64,000 nucleotides of DNA from Actinacidiphila acididurans (GCF_016918855.1 NZ_JADKYB010000024.1:1-64000), one strand, 5' to 3'. Numbered from the stretch's first letter, positions 50,758-59,397 are shown. Notes: generated by a model not told the origin, from the letters alone. Translations and numbers: made by a program.

Positions 50758-52215
50758 ATGACACGACACATACCGGAGGCGGTGTTCTGGTGCGTCGCCG
50801 CCGTGGCGCTCGCGGGGCTGGTCCTGTCGCTGCGTCAGTACCGGGCCGCGGCGGCCCTGCGCAGACGGCTGGCCGCGGCGGAAAAGACGCTGCGCGGCCG
50901 TGACGCGGAGGTCCGGCACCTGGTCGAGGTCCGGCTGACCGCGCTGGAGGAGAACCACTGGGCCGGCGGCCAGCCGCTGCCCGGACTGCTCGACGGGGGC
51001 CTGTTCGGCACCGACTTCGCCCGGTCCCTGCAGCAGGTCGTGGACCGGTTCACCGGCGCCGCCGAGACCGCCCGCACCCGGGCCGACCACTCGGCGAAGG
51101 CCACCCTCAAGGCGGCGATGCGCGCGCTGCAGGCCCTGGCCAACGAGCAGCAGCTGTCCATCTCCGACATGCAGGACCGGCACGACAGCCCGCACGTCCT
51201 CCAGGACCTGCTGGAGATCGACCACGCCAACTCCCAGTTCGGCCGCCGCGCGCAGGCCATCGCCGTGCTCTGCGGGTCCTGGCCGGGCCGGCAGCGGGCC
51301 GCCTCCCCGCTGATCGATGTCGTACGCGGCGCGACCTCCCGCATCCGCGACTACCGGCGGGTCGAGATCCACTCGGCCGCCGACATCGACGTCACCAGCC
51401 GCGCGGTCGAGCCGGTGGTCCTCGCGGTCGCCGAGCTGCTGGACAACGCGGCACGCCACTCGCAGCCCAACACCTCGGTCGAGGTCAACATCCGCTCCGC
51501 GCACAACGGGGTGTCCGTGGTGATCGACGACGCCGGGGTCGGCATGGACTCCGGCGAGATCGAGGAGGCGGGCCGGCGGCTGTCGGGCACCGAGGACATC
51601 GACATCAACCGGCTCGGCGACCCGCCGCAGTTCGGCTTCGCCGTCATCGGAGTGCTCGCCGCCCGCTACGGGTTCACCGTCTCGGTCGACTCCCGCTCCC
51701 CGTACGGGGGCGTGCGGGCCGTGGTGTTCCTGCCCAAGTCGCTGCTGGCGACGGCGGGTTCGACGGTCACGGCACCGGTGCGGGGCGCGCGCACCCCGGC
51801 GCCGGGCGGCGGCACCCGCACGGCGACGCTGCCCACCCGCGGCACCCACGTCCTCCCGGCGGCTCCCGACACACCGCCCGCCGGCCTGCTCGCGGACCCG
51901 GCGCAGACCGTACCGGCCGGCCCCGCCGCCCTGACCGACACCACGAGCCCGGCCGACGCGCCCGCCCAGGACGCCCCGGACCACGAGGACGAGGGCTCCC
52001 CGGCCGCCGCCACCGCCGGCGGCCTGCCCCGGCGCCGCCGGCGTACCCCGACCGAGGCCGCGACCGCGCAGACCGCCCCGGACCCCGCGGACGACGAGCC
52101 CGCCACCGCCACCCGGCCGGCGTACGAGACCGCCACCCGCATGGGAGCTTTCGCCCGCGGCACCCGCAGCGGGCGCGCCGCAACCGCAGACGACGAAGGG
52201 ATCCCGCAGGAATGA
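50758..52215 (+). CDS. cvnA: Conservon sensor-like ATPase (histidine kinase-like)
   Basis: 485 aa. One N-terminal membrane segment (AVFWCVAAVALAGLVLSL), a coiled/helical stretch, then a HATPase_c domain (about 200-330): AELLDNAARHS (N box), DDAGVGMD, and FGFAVIGVLAARYG. The usual phospho-acceptor motif is not obvious. The last 150 residues are Pro/Ala/Thr-rich and disordered. In Streptomyces conservons this is CvnA, which recruits CvnB, C and D at the membrane in a G-protein-like complex. GAGG precedes ATG 50758; ATGA overlap with cvnB. Confidence 0.9.
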   Translation: MTRHIPEAVFWCVAAVALAGLVLSLRQYRAAAALRRRLAAAEKTLRGRDAEVRHLVEVRLTALEENHWAGGQPLPGLLDGGLFGTDFARSLQQVVDRFTGAAETARTRADHSAKATLKAAMRALQALANEQQLSISDMQDRHDSPHVLQDLLEIDHANSQFGRRAQAIAVLCGSWPGRQRAASPLIDVVRGATSRIRDYRRVEIHSAADIDVTSRAVEPVVLAVAELLDNAARHSQPNTSVEVNIRSAHNGVSVVIDDAGVGMDSGEIEEAGRRLSGTEDIDINRLGDPPQFGFAVIGVLAARYGFTVSVDSRSPYGGVRAVVFLPKSLLATAGSTVTAPVRGARTPAPGGGTRTATLPTRGTHVLPAAPDTPPAGLLADPAQTVPAGPAALTDTTSPADAPAQDAPDHEDEGSPAAATAGGLPRRRRRTPTEAATAQTAPDPADDEPATATRPAYETATRMGAFARGTRSGRAATADDEGIPQE

Positions 52216-52640
52216 ACGACCACATGACCAACGAGCTGGGCTGGATGCTCGACGAGGTCCTGAAGGTCCCCGAGGCGCGCCACGCGATCCTGCTCTCGGC
52301 CGACGGGATGCTCCGCTCCCACTCCCAGGGCATCGGCCGGGACGAGGCCGAACGCCAGGCGGCCGCGCTGTCCGGCCTCCAGTCGATCAGCCGCAGCACC
52401 GCCGAGTTCTGCGGCGACGAGCACTCGCCGTGGCGGCAGACTCTGGTGGAGTTCGCCGACGGGTACGTGTTCCTGGTCGCGGCCGGCGCGGGCGCGTACC
52501 TGGCGGTCTCGGCCACGCAGCACGTGGACATGGAGACGGTCACCTATCGCATGCAGAAGCTGGTCGACCGGCTCGGCAAGGAACTGACCAGCCCGCCGCG
52601 CGAGGACGCGGCCATGGCCCCCGGCGCCAGCCCGTCATGA
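52212..52640 (+). CDS. cvnB: Conservon roadblock/LC7 protein
   Basis: 142 aa. ELGWMLDEVLKVPEARHAILLSADGMLRSHSQG is the roadblock/LC7 core, followed by FADGYVFLVAAGAGAYLAV. Roadblock proteins regulate small GTPases; CvnB pairs with CvnD. ATGA overlaps on both sides couple it to cvnA and cvnC. Confidence 0.92.
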   Translation: MNDHMTNELGWMLDEVLKVPEARHAILLSADGMLRSHSQGIGRDEAERQAAALSGLQSISRSTAEFCGDEHSPWRQTLVEFADGYVFLVAAGAGAYLAVSATQHVDMETVTYRMQKLVDRLGKELTSPPREDAAMAPGASPS

Positions 52641-52996
52641 CCCCGCCGCTGCGGCGCGAGCGGGGGCTGGTCCGCCCGTACGTCGTCACGGACGGGCGCG
52701 CCCACCCCACGCGCAACACACTCGACCTGGTCACCCTCGTCAACGGCACCGGCAGCCGCCCGCTGACCGGACTCAGCCCGGAAAAACGCAGGGTCGTGGA
52801 GCTGTGCCGGCCGGGCGCGCTGTCGCTCGCCGAGGTGGCCGGCCACCTGAACCTGGCCATCAGCGTCACCAAGGTGCTGGTCAGCGACCTGATCGACAGC
52901 GGTCACCTCACCGCCCGGGCCCCCATCCCCCGGACCGAACTCCCCGACGCCCGCATCCTGCAGGAGGTGCTCGATGGGCTCCGCTCCCGTCTCTGA
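52637..52996 (+). CDS. cvnC: Conservon DUF742 protein
   Basis: 119 aa. RPYVVTDGRAHPTRNTLDLVTLV and a winged-helix-like region (EVAGHLNLAISVTKVLVSDLI) ending in the family's ILQEVLDGLRSRL. DUF742 is the CvnC component. Starts in a 4-nt overlap with cvnB and overlaps cvnD by 23 nt. Confidence 0.92.
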   Translation: MTPPLRRERGLVRPYVVTDGRAHPTRNTLDLVTLVNGTGSRPLTGLSPEKRRVVELCRPGALSLAEVAGHLNLAISVTKVLVSDLIDSGHLTARAPIPRTELPDARILQEVLDGLRSRL

Positions 52997-53576
52997 CCAG
53001 GTCTACCTCTCGGACTCGGTCAGAGCCGCGGTCAAGATCCTGGTCGTCGGGCACTTCGCGGTCGGCAAGACGACGTTCGTCGGCACGCTCTCCGAGATCC
53101 GGCCGCTGCGCACCGAGGAGATCATGACCCAGGCCGGGGCGCACGTGGACGACCTGGCCGGCAGCCCGGAGAAGACCACCACCACCGTGGCCATGGACTT
53201 CGGCCGGATCACCCTCAACGACCACCTCGTGCTCTACCTGTTCGGCGCCCCCGGCCAGAAACGCTTCACCCGGCTGTGGAAGGACATGATGTACGGCGCG
53301 CTGGGCGCCCTGGTGCTCGCCGACACCCGGCGGCTGGACGCGTCCTTCGACATCATGGGCCTGCTGGAGGAGCACGGCATGCCGTACGCGGTGGCCGTCA
53401 ACCAGTTCGAGGGCGCCCCGCTCTTCCCGGAGGAGGAGATCCGCGAGGCCCTGGACCTGCTTCCCGAGACCCCCCTCGTCACCTGCGACGCCCGCGAGGC
53501 CGGCTCCTCCACCAAGGCGCTGATCTCCCTCGTGGAATACCTCCAGACCCGCACACCCGCCCAGGAGCAGCGATGA
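52974..53576 (+). CDS. cvnD: Conservon GTPase-like ATP/GTP-binding protein
   Basis: 200 aa. P-loop GHFAVGKTT at 26-34, then a switch-like TTTVAMDFGRI and FGAPGQKRF (DxxG-like), and AVNQFEG as the NKxD-equivalent. This is the Ras-like switch of the conservon. Its start overlaps cvnC by 23 nt, its stop overlaps cvnE by 4 nt. Confidence 0.92.
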   Translation: MGSAPVSDQVYLSDSVRAAVKILVVGHFAVGKTTFVGTLSEIRPLRTEEIMTQAGAHVDDLAGSPEKTTTTVAMDFGRITLNDHLVLYLFGAPGQKRFTRLWKDMMYGALGALVLADTRRLDASFDIMGLLEEHGMPYAVAVNQFEGAPLFPEEEIREALDLLPETPLVTCDAREAGSSTKALISLVEYLQTRTPAQEQR

Positions 53577-55027
53577 GCACCACCTCCCCAGCCTCCGGCG
53601 CCGTACCCCCGGCCGCGTCCGGGGCCGTGCCGCCGCCCGGCTGCCCGGCCCACGCCGGCGGCGACGGCGCGACCGGCCGGGCCGCCCTGCACGGCGCGGC
53701 CTTCGCGGCCGACCCCGGCGCGACCTACGCCCGGCTGCGCGCCGCCCACGGCACGGTCGCGCCGGTGGAACTCGCCCCCGGCGTGGACGCCTCGCTCGTC
53801 GTCGGCTACGACACCGCGCTCGAGGTGCTGCGCAGCCCGGAACGTTTCGCCAAGGACCCGCGGCGCTGGCGGGCGCTGGCCGACGGCACCGTGCCGGCCG
53901 ACAGCCCGGTCGTGCCGATGATGATGTACCGGCCCAACGCGCTGTGGACGGACGGCGACGAGCACGCCCGGCTGCGCGGCGCCATCACCGACAGCCTCGG
54001 CCGGGTGGACCCCAACGCGCTGCGCGGCTATGTCGAGTCGGCCGCCGACCACCTCATCGACGAGTTCGGCCCCAAGGGCGAGGCGGACCTGCGCGGCCAG
54101 TACGGCGCGCTGCTGCCGCTGCTGGTCTTCAACCAGATGTTCGGCTGCCCGCCGGACATCGGGGAGAAGCTGGTCGTCGGCATGTCCGGGATCTTCGACA
54201 GCAACGCCGACTCGGAGAAGGCCAACGCGATCCTCACCGAGGGCGTGGCCGAACTGGTCGCCCTCAAGCGCGCCAAGCCGCGGGCCGACGTGACGTCCTG
54301 GCTGATGGCCCACCCGGCGCAGCTCAGCGACGAGGAGATGATGCACCAACTGGTGGTGCTGATGGGCGCGGGGACCGAGCCGCAGCAGAACCTGATCTGC
54401 AACGCGCTGCGCCTGCTGCTGTCCGACGACCGCTTCGCGGGCGACCTGGCCGGCGGCAGCCTGCCGGTGGAGGACGCGCTGGACGAGGTGCTGTGGGCCG
54501 ACCCGCCCATGGCCAACTACGCCATCCACTACCCGCTGCGCGACCTGGAACTGGACGGCACCCCGCTGCGCGAGGGCGAGCCGGTCCTGATCAGCCTGGC
54601 CGCCGCCAACACCGACCCGAGCCTGGCCGCCGACCGGCGCGGCGGCAACCGGGCCCACCTCGCGTGGAGCGCCGGCCCGCACACCTGCCCGGCCAAGAGC
54701 CCCGCCCGGCTGATCGCCGCGGTCGCCGTCGAAAAACTTCTCGACCGCCTCCCGGATGTCGAACTCGCAGTCGGGGTAGAGCAGTTGGAATGGCGGCAGG
54801 GTCCCTTCCACCGGGCGCTCGCCGCCCTTCCGGTGCGCTTCCCGGCCATTGCCGAACGCGGCGAAGCGAACGACGAGTCCTCTGGAGTCAGTTCATGGAT
54901 CAGCGATCCCACCCCGTCGTCATCGACCCGTCCGGGCCCGACATCCACGGCGAAGGAGCCCGCTTACGCGAACACGGGCCGGCGGCGCTGGTGGAACTTC
55001 CCGGGCAGGTGGCTGCGTGGGCGGTGA
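53573..55027 (+). CDS. cvnE: Cytochrome P450, CYP157-like, without ExxR
   Basis: 484 aa. I-helix MGAGTEPQQN and heme-Cys region AWSAGPHTCPA (Cys372) show the P450 fold. The K-helix reads E305-V-L-W308, so the otherwise near-invariant ExxR is ExxW. This exact loss is known for the CYP157 family of Streptomyces conservons. The last 44 codons lie inside cvnF in another frame and read as Ser/Pro/Arg-rich sequence with no P450 likeness, so a frameshift may have removed the original stop near 54.89 kb. ATGA overlap with cvnD. Confidence 0.85.
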   Translation: MSTTSPASGAVPPAASGAVPPPGCPAHAGGDGATGRAALHGAAFAADPGATYARLRAAHGTVAPVELAPGVDASLVVGYDTALEVLRSPERFAKDPRRWRALADGTVPADSPVVPMMMYRPNALWTDGDEHARLRGAITDSLGRVDPNALRGYVESAADHLIDEFGPKGEADLRGQYGALLPLLVFNQMFGCPPDIGEKLVVGMSGIFDSNADSEKANAILTEGVAELVALKRAKPRADVTSWLMAHPAQLSDEEMMHQLVVLMGAGTEPQQNLICNALRLLLSDDRFAGDLAGGSLPVEDALDEVLWADPPMANYAIHYPLRDLELDGTPLREGEPVLISLAAANTDPSLAADRRGGNRAHLAWSAGPHTCPAKSPARLIAAVAVEKLLDRLPDVELAVGVEQLEWRQGPFHRALAALPVRFPAIAERGEANDESSGVSSWISDPTPSSSTRPGPTSTAKEPAYANTGRRRWWNFPGRWLRGR

Positions 55028-56136
55028 CCGACCCGGGTGTGCTGAAGGACCTGCTCACCGACCCGCGCGTGTCCAAGGACCCGCGGCAGCACTGGGGGGC
55101 CTGGGCCAGGGGTGAGATCACCCCGGACTGGCCGCTGTTCACCTGGGTCGCGGTGACCAACATGTTCACCGCGTACGGCGGCGACCACCGGCGGCTGCGC
55201 AAGCTGGTCTCGGTGGCGTTCACCGCCCGCCGGACCGAGGCGTTGCGGCCGCGGATCGAGTCGATCGCGGCCGGCCTGCTGGACGGCCTGGCCGCGACCG
55301 CGCCCGGCACGGCGGTCGACCTGCGCGAGGAGTACTGCTACCCGATCCCGATCCAGGTGATCAGCGAGCTGTTCGGCGTCCCGGAGGACGACACCCGCGA
55401 TGAGCTGCGCCGCCTGGTGGACAGCATCTTCAACACGGCGGTCACTCCGGAGGAGGCCGCGGCCACCTTCCAGGACATGCACACCGTGCTCTCCGACCTG
55501 GTTGCGCTCAAGCGGCGGGAGCCCGGCGACGACATGACCAGCGTGCTGATCGCGGCGCGCGAGGAGGACGGCTCCCGGCTGGCCGAGAGCGAACTGGTCG
55601 ACACCCTGCTGCTGATGATCAGCGCGGGCCACGAGACCACCGTCAACCTGCTCGACAACGCTGTCCACGCCCTGCTCACCCGCCCCGACCAGCTCGACCT
55701 CGTCCGCAAGGGGCAGGCGACCTGGTCCGACGTCGTCGAGGAGACGCTGCGGGCGGAGGCGCCGGTGGCGAACCTCCCGCTGCGGTACGCGGTGGACGAC
55801 ATCGACGCCGGCGACGTGCACATAGCCAAGGGCGAGGCGATCCTGGCCGCCTACGCGGCCGCCGGACGGCACCCCGCCCTGCACGGCTCCGACGCCGACC
55901 GCTTCGACGTCACCCGCGTGAACAAGGAACACCTGGCCTTCGGCCACGGCGTGCACCACTGCCTGGGCGCCCCACTGGCCCGGCTGGAAGCGGCGATCGC
56001 CCTCCCGGCGCTCTTCGACCGCTTCCCGGACCTCGCCCTCGCGGTCCCGCCCGCCGATCTTTCCCCCGTCGAGTCCTTCATCTCCAACGGCCACCGGAGC
56101 CTTCCGGTGCTGCTGACGGGGACGTCGGCGGGCTGA
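54895..56136 (+). CDS. cvnF: Cytochrome P450, CYP154-like
   Basis: 413 aa. Complete P450: I-helix MISAGHETT, K-helix E283-T-L-R286, and heme loop FGHGVHHCLGAPLAR with Cys356. CYP154 members are the usual partner of CYP157 in conservons. GGAG lies 7 nt before ATG 54895, which is inside the end of cvnE. Last gene of the conservon; a strong hairpin follows. The substrate is unknown. Confidence 0.9.
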   Translation: MDQRSHPVVIDPSGPDIHGEGARLREHGPAALVELPGQVAAWAVTDPGVLKDLLTDPRVSKDPRQHWGAWARGEITPDWPLFTWVAVTNMFTAYGGDHRRLRKLVSVAFTARRTEALRPRIESIAAGLLDGLAATAPGTAVDLREEYCYPIPIQVISELFGVPEDDTRDELRRLVDSIFNTAVTPEEAAATFQDMHTVLSDLVALKRREPGDDMTSVLIAAREEDGSRLAESELVDTLLLMISAGHETTVNLLDNAVHALLTRPDQLDLVRKGQATWSDVVEETLRAEAPVANLPLRYAVDDIDAGDVHIAKGEAILAAYAAAGRHPALHGSDADRFDVTRVNKEHLAFGHGVHHCLGAPLARLEAAIALPALFDRFPDLALAVPPADLSPVESFISNGHRSLPVLLTGTSAG

Positions 56137-56147
56137 TCCGCGGTCAG

Positions 56148-56191
56148 GGGGCCCGGCTTGCGGTGTCGTACGGCACCGGGGACCGGGCCCC
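56148..56191. terminator. Terminator after the conservon
   Basis: GGGGCCCGG / CCGGGCCCC (9 bp) with a second inner stem CGGTG / CACCG in the loop. Lies between the convergent conservon and XRE-regulator genes. Confidence 0.7.
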
Positions 56192-56202
56192 TTCCGTACA
56201 CC

Positions 56203-57057
56203 TCAGGCAGGTTGCCGTTCGGTCCGTTCGGTCCTGGCCGCCGGTGATCCGAGCGCCTGGAGGGCGTCCCAGGACGGCGTGCCGGGTTCGGCGGTGAGGA
56301 CCATGAGGTGCTGGCCGCTGCCGTCGGGGCTCTCCCACAGGTCGCAGTCCAAGGTGAGGTCGCCCACGGCGGGGTGGTGGTACTTCTTCGTGCCGTAGAC
56401 GCCGCCGGTGACCTTGTGGGCCGCCCACCAGGCGCGGAACTCCTCGTGCTGGACCGAGAGCTCCCCGACCAGCACGGCCAGCGCGGGGTCGTCGGGCTCG
56501 GCGGCGGCGTGCATGCGCAAGTAGGCCGTCGCGGTCGAGGCGGCCTCCTCCCAGTCGCGGTGCAGGGCCCGCACGGCCGGGTCGCTGAACAGGAGGTAGA
56601 CGTAGTTGCGGCGCGGCGGGGCGTACGCCGAGAAGTCGGTGAAGAGCGCGGCGGCGGCGTCGTTCCACGCCAGGATGTCGAGCCGCTTGCCGGTCACCAG
56701 CGCCGGTGTACGGGTGAGCTGGTCGAGCAGCCGGCGCATCGCGGGGCGCACCCGCTGCACACCCCGCCGCCGCCGGACCATCGGCCGGCCGGCGAGCTGG
56801 TAGAGGTAGCGCCGCTGGTCGTCGTCGAGCCGCAGCGCTCGCGCCAGGGTGACCAGCACCGAGCCGGACGCCGGCACCCGGCCCTGCTCGAGCCGAGTGA
56901 GGTAGTCGACGCTGATCGACGCCAACTGCGCCACCTCCTCGCGCCGCAGCCCCGGCACCCTGCGCTGCGTACCCGGATCGGGCAGCCCCACCTCGCCCGG
57001 CGTCAACTGCCCGCGCCGCGCCCTGAGAAAGTCGCCCAGCTCCCGTTCCGTACTCAC
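56203..57057 (-). CDS. XRE-family regulator with MmyB-like ligand domain
   Basis: 284 aa. Residues about 8-80 form the HTH: LGDFLRARRGQLTPGEVGLP, RRVPGLRREEVAQLASISVDY and TRLEQGR. The C-terminal domain (ILAWNDAAAALFTDF, RNYVYLLFSDPAVRALHRDW) is the MmyB/MLTR ligand-binding type that binds fatty-acid-like molecules in the family. GTG 57057 sits directly after GGAGGA, too close for an ideal ribosome site. It is divergent from an alpha/beta hydrolase gene by 114 bp, its likely target. Confidence 0.85.
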   Translation of the reverse strand: MSTERELGDFLRARRGQLTPGEVGLPDPGTQRRVPGLRREEVAQLASISVDYLTRLEQGRVPASGSVLVTLARALRLDDDQRRYLYQLAGRPMVRRRRGVQRVRPAMRRLLDQLTRTPALVTGKRLDILAWNDAAAALFTDFSAYAPPRRNYVYLLFSDPAVRALHRDWEEAASTATAYLRMHAAAEPDDPALAVLVGELSVQHEEFRAWWAAHKVTGGVYGTKKYHHPAVGDLTLDCDLWESPDGSGQHLMVLTAEPGTPSWDALQALGSPAARTERTERQPA

Positions 57058-57171
57058 TCCTCCATTGTGGGCGCGGCCGCGGTCACGGTCCGACCGCCGT
57101 GCGGGGGCAGGATCCTTCCCAGGCAGGGACTCGGCCTTCTCCCGGCACCCCGCGATGCCGAAGGTGGAGAC

Positions 57172-58146
57172 ATGAAGACCAATGCCAAGACCAATGCCAA
57201 GACCAGTGCCACCACGACCGATGTCACCTTCCGGAGCGCCGGCCTCGCCCTCGCCGGCCACCTCCACGTCCCCCACACCGCCCCGGCCGATCCGCTGCCG
57301 GCCGTCGTCGTCGGCCACCCCGCCAGCGGCGTCAAGGAACAGGCCGCCGACCTGTACGCGGGACACCTGGCCGCCCGCGGGTTCGTCGTACTCACCTTCG
57401 ACGCCGCTCACCAGGGCGAGAGCGAGGGCCTTCCCCGCGGCCTGGAGGACCCGGCCCAGCGGGTCGAGGACCTCAAGGCGGCCGTCTCCTTCCTCAGCAC
57501 CCGCCCGGAGGCCGACCCGGAGCGGATCGGGATGCTCGGCATCTGCGCGTCCGGCGGCTACGCCACCCAGGCGGCCGCCACCGACCAGCGCGTACGTGCG
57601 CTGGCGACGGTGAGCGGGGCCGACATCGGCCGACAGTTCCGCGACGGCGCCGACGGTGGGCAGGACCCGGCGGTCGTACGGCAGCTGCTCACCGCCGCCG
57701 CGGCCGCCCGGACCGCGGAGGCCCGGGGCGAGGGGACCGGCACCTTCCCGATCTTCCCGCCGACCGCCGAGGAGGCCCGCGCCGCCGGCGGCCAGCACGG
57801 GTTCGAGGGGTTCGAGTACTACTGCACCGATCGCGCCCGGCACCCCCGCTCGGCCAAGGAATTCACCTGGAGCAGCGTCGACCGCATCGTCTCCTTCGAC
57901 CCCTTCCGCTTCATCGACCTCCTCGCCCCGCGGCCGCTGCTCATGGTCGTCGGCACCCGCGCGGTCACCTCGTACATGTCGACCGAGGCGTTCGCCCGTG
58001 CCCACGGCCCCAAGGAGCTGTACTGGATCGAGGGCGCCAGCCATGTCGACCTCTACGACAAGCCGGAGTACGTCGGTCCGGCGGTCGAACGGCTGACGGC
58101 GTTCTTCGCGGACAAGCTTTCCGCGGACGGGCCGGTAGCGGCCTGA
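57172..58146 (+). CDS. Alpha/beta hydrolase, YcjY/dienelactone-hydrolase-like
   Basis: 324 aa. GHPASGVKEQAADLYAGHLA is the start of the domain, FDAAHQGESEG holds an oxyanion-type loop, and GICASGGYATQA is the nucleophile elbow, where Cys occupies the nucleophile position as in dienelactone hydrolases; His is in GASHVDLYD. No signal peptide. The N-terminal 12 residues are three KTNA-type repeats from tandem 12-bp units. It is divergent from the XRE regulator. Substrate unknown. Confidence 0.8.
   Translation: MKTNAKTNAKTSATTTDVTFRSAGLALAGHLHVPHTAPADPLPAVVVGHPASGVKEQAADLYAGHLAARGFVVLTFDAAHQGESEGLPRGLEDPAQRVEDLKAAVSFLSTRPEADPERIGMLGICASGGYATQAAATDQRVRALATVSGADIGRQFRDGADGGQDPAVVRQLLTAAAAARTAEARGEGTGTFPIFPPTAEEARAAGGQHGFEGFEYYCTDRARHPRSAKEFTWSSVDRIVSFDPFRFIDLLAPRPLLMVVGTRAVTSYMSTEAFARAHGPKELYWIEGASHVDLYDKPEYVGPAVERLTAFFADKLSADGPVAA
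57175..57210 (+). repeat. Three tandem 12-bp units at the hydrolase start
   Basis: AAGACCARTGCC repeated three times directly after the start codon, encoding Lys-Thr-Asn/Ser-Ala repeats ahead of the conserved domain. Confidence 0.85.
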
Positions 58147-58150
58147 GCCG

Positions 58151-58180
58151 CCCTGACCCCGGACCGGGTCCGGGTCAGGG
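58151..58180. terminator. Terminator between hydrolase and MarR genes
   Basis: CCCTGACCC / GGGTCAGGG, 9-bp perfect arms with extra inner pairing (GGACC / GGTCC), between convergent genes; it overlaps the last codons of the MarR gene. Confidence 0.65.
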
Positions 58181-58651
58181 GCCTTCGAGGGTGCGGTCGG
58201 GGGCGTTCTCGCGGAGCACGGCGGCGCCGATTTCCGTCATGTGCTCGCGCATCGCGGGCGTGAGCAGGTCGAGGAAGTGCTCCCGTACGGCGCGGGCGAA
58301 CCGGGGGGCGGCCTGCTCGGCGACGGTGAGCCCCTGGTCGGTGAGGACGGCCAGGTATCCGCGGCGGTCGCCCTCGGCGGCCACGCGCCGTACCAGGCCC
58401 ATGGCCTCCAGCCGGGAGGTCGCGTGGGTGATCCGGCTGGGCTTGGACTCCGTCTCGGCCGCCAGCTCGGACATCCGCATGGCGCGGCCGGGCGCCCGGC
58501 GCAGGCGCCACAGGACATCGAAGTAGGCGCGGGGGAGCCCCAGGTCGGTCTCGAGATCGTCGTCGAGGCGCGCGTTCAGAGCCTGCCACGAACGGTTGAA
58601 GGCACGGTAGACGCGCAGCTCGTCAGGGTTCAGCCAGCCGTCATCGGTCAT
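58175..58651 (-). CDS. MarR-family transcriptional regulator
   Basis: 158 aa. Winged helix: LGLPRAYFDVLWRLRRAPGRAMRMSELAAETESKPSRITHATSRLEAMGLVRR is the usual MarR pattern (residues 38-90), with the wing RGYLAVLTDQG. It is divergent from an isochorismatase-like gene; the palindrome TTCTAGCGCTGTAGAA starts 8 bp from its ATG, and a related inverted repeat controls the MFS gene further on. Confidence 0.9.
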   Translation of the reverse strand: MTDDGWLNPDELRVYRAFNRSWQALNARLDDDLETDLGLPRAYFDVLWRLRRAPGRAMRMSELAAETESKPSRITHATSRLEAMGLVRRVAAEGDRRGYLAVLTDQGLTVAEQAAPRFARAVREHFLDLLTPAMREHMTEIGAAVLRENAPDRTLEGP

Positions 58652-58658
58652 GAATGTA

Positions 58659-58674
58659 TTCTAGCGCTGTAGAA
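58659..58674. promoter_or_regulatory. MarR operator 1
   Basis: TTCTA-GCGCTG-TAGAA palindrome with AGCGCT core, between MarR and the isochorismatase-like gene, 8 bp from the MarR ATG. Confidence 0.7.
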
Positions 58675-58770
58675 CTCAACCCAGAACACTTCAGCGATGA
58701 AGTTCCTGGGGCTGACCGAGCCGGGCGATCACCCGGACCCTCCCTCCCTATTCCTCTTTGGAGGTTCCCC

Positions 58771-59397
58771 TTGTCCGCACCCATTGCTCCCCACGCACCT
58801 ATTGCTCCCCACGCACCCATCGCCTTCGCCAAGGACCGGACCGCCCTGCTGCTGATGGACCTGCAGCATTTCACCCTGGGCATGGTCGAGACCTCCGAGG
58901 CGGTGCTGGCCCGGGCCCGACGCGCCCGGCAGGCGGCGCTGGACGCCGGCATGCAGGTCGTGCACGTACGGATCGGGTTCACCGAGGACGACCATGCCTC
59001 GGTGCCCGCCCACCACAAGATCTTCGCGGACGTGGCACGGCACGGCATCGCGGCCGACGACTCCGAGGAGACCCGCATCCACCCCGACCTCCAGCCGGAG
59101 CCGCGCGAGCACGTCGTCACCAAGACCCGCGTGGGCGCCCTGATCACCACCGACCTGGACCGTTTCCTGCGCGACCGCGGACTGGACACCCTCGTCCTGG
59201 CCGGCGTCACCACCAGTGGGGTGATCCTGTCCACCGTCACGGACACCGCGGACCGGGACTACCGGCTGGCCGTCCTCGCGGACGCCTGCGCCGATCCCGA
59301 TCCGGCGCTGCACGAGACCCTCATGGGCACGGTGATCGCGCGTTACGCCGATGTGATCACCGCCGAGTCCTTCGCCGAGGCGGCGCGCGCCTCGTAA
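58771..59397 (+). CDS. Isochorismatase-like hydrolase lacking the nucleophile Cys
   Basis: 208 aa. Isochorismatase fold: LLLMDLQHF (catalytic Asp), TKTRVGAL (catalytic Lys) and GVTTSGVILSTVTDTADRDY. In the last motif, where amidohydrolases have Cys (as in GVATNVCV), this protein has Val, so it should not act as a Cys amidase; true isochorismatases also lack the Cys. TTG 58771 is the start, with GGAGG 6 nt upstream. The first residues are PIAPHA repeats from tandem 18-bp units. Likely in a MarR-controlled unit with the MFS gene. Confidence 0.8.
   Translation: MSAPIAPHAPIAPHAPIAFAKDRTALLLMDLQHFTLGMVETSEAVLARARRARQAALDAGMQVVHVRIGFTEDDHASVPAHHKIFADVARHGIAADDSEETRIHPDLQPEPREHVVTKTRVGALITTDLDRFLRDRGLDTLVLAGVTTSGVILSTVTDTADRDYRLAVLADACADPDPALHETLMGTVIARYADVITAESFAEAARAS
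58777..58824 (+). repeat. Tandem 18-bp units at the isochorismatase-like start
   Basis: GCACCYATTGCTCCCCAC occurs twice in full, followed by a 12-bp partial copy, encoding Ala-Pro-Ile-Ala-Pro-His repeats ahead of the conserved fold. Confidence 0.85.

Noticed and set aside
53573..56136. P450 pair considered as part of a natural-product cluster
   Set aside because: They are coupled to cvnABCD and match the CYP157/CYP154 pair typical of conservons; no core biosynthetic enzyme is nearby.
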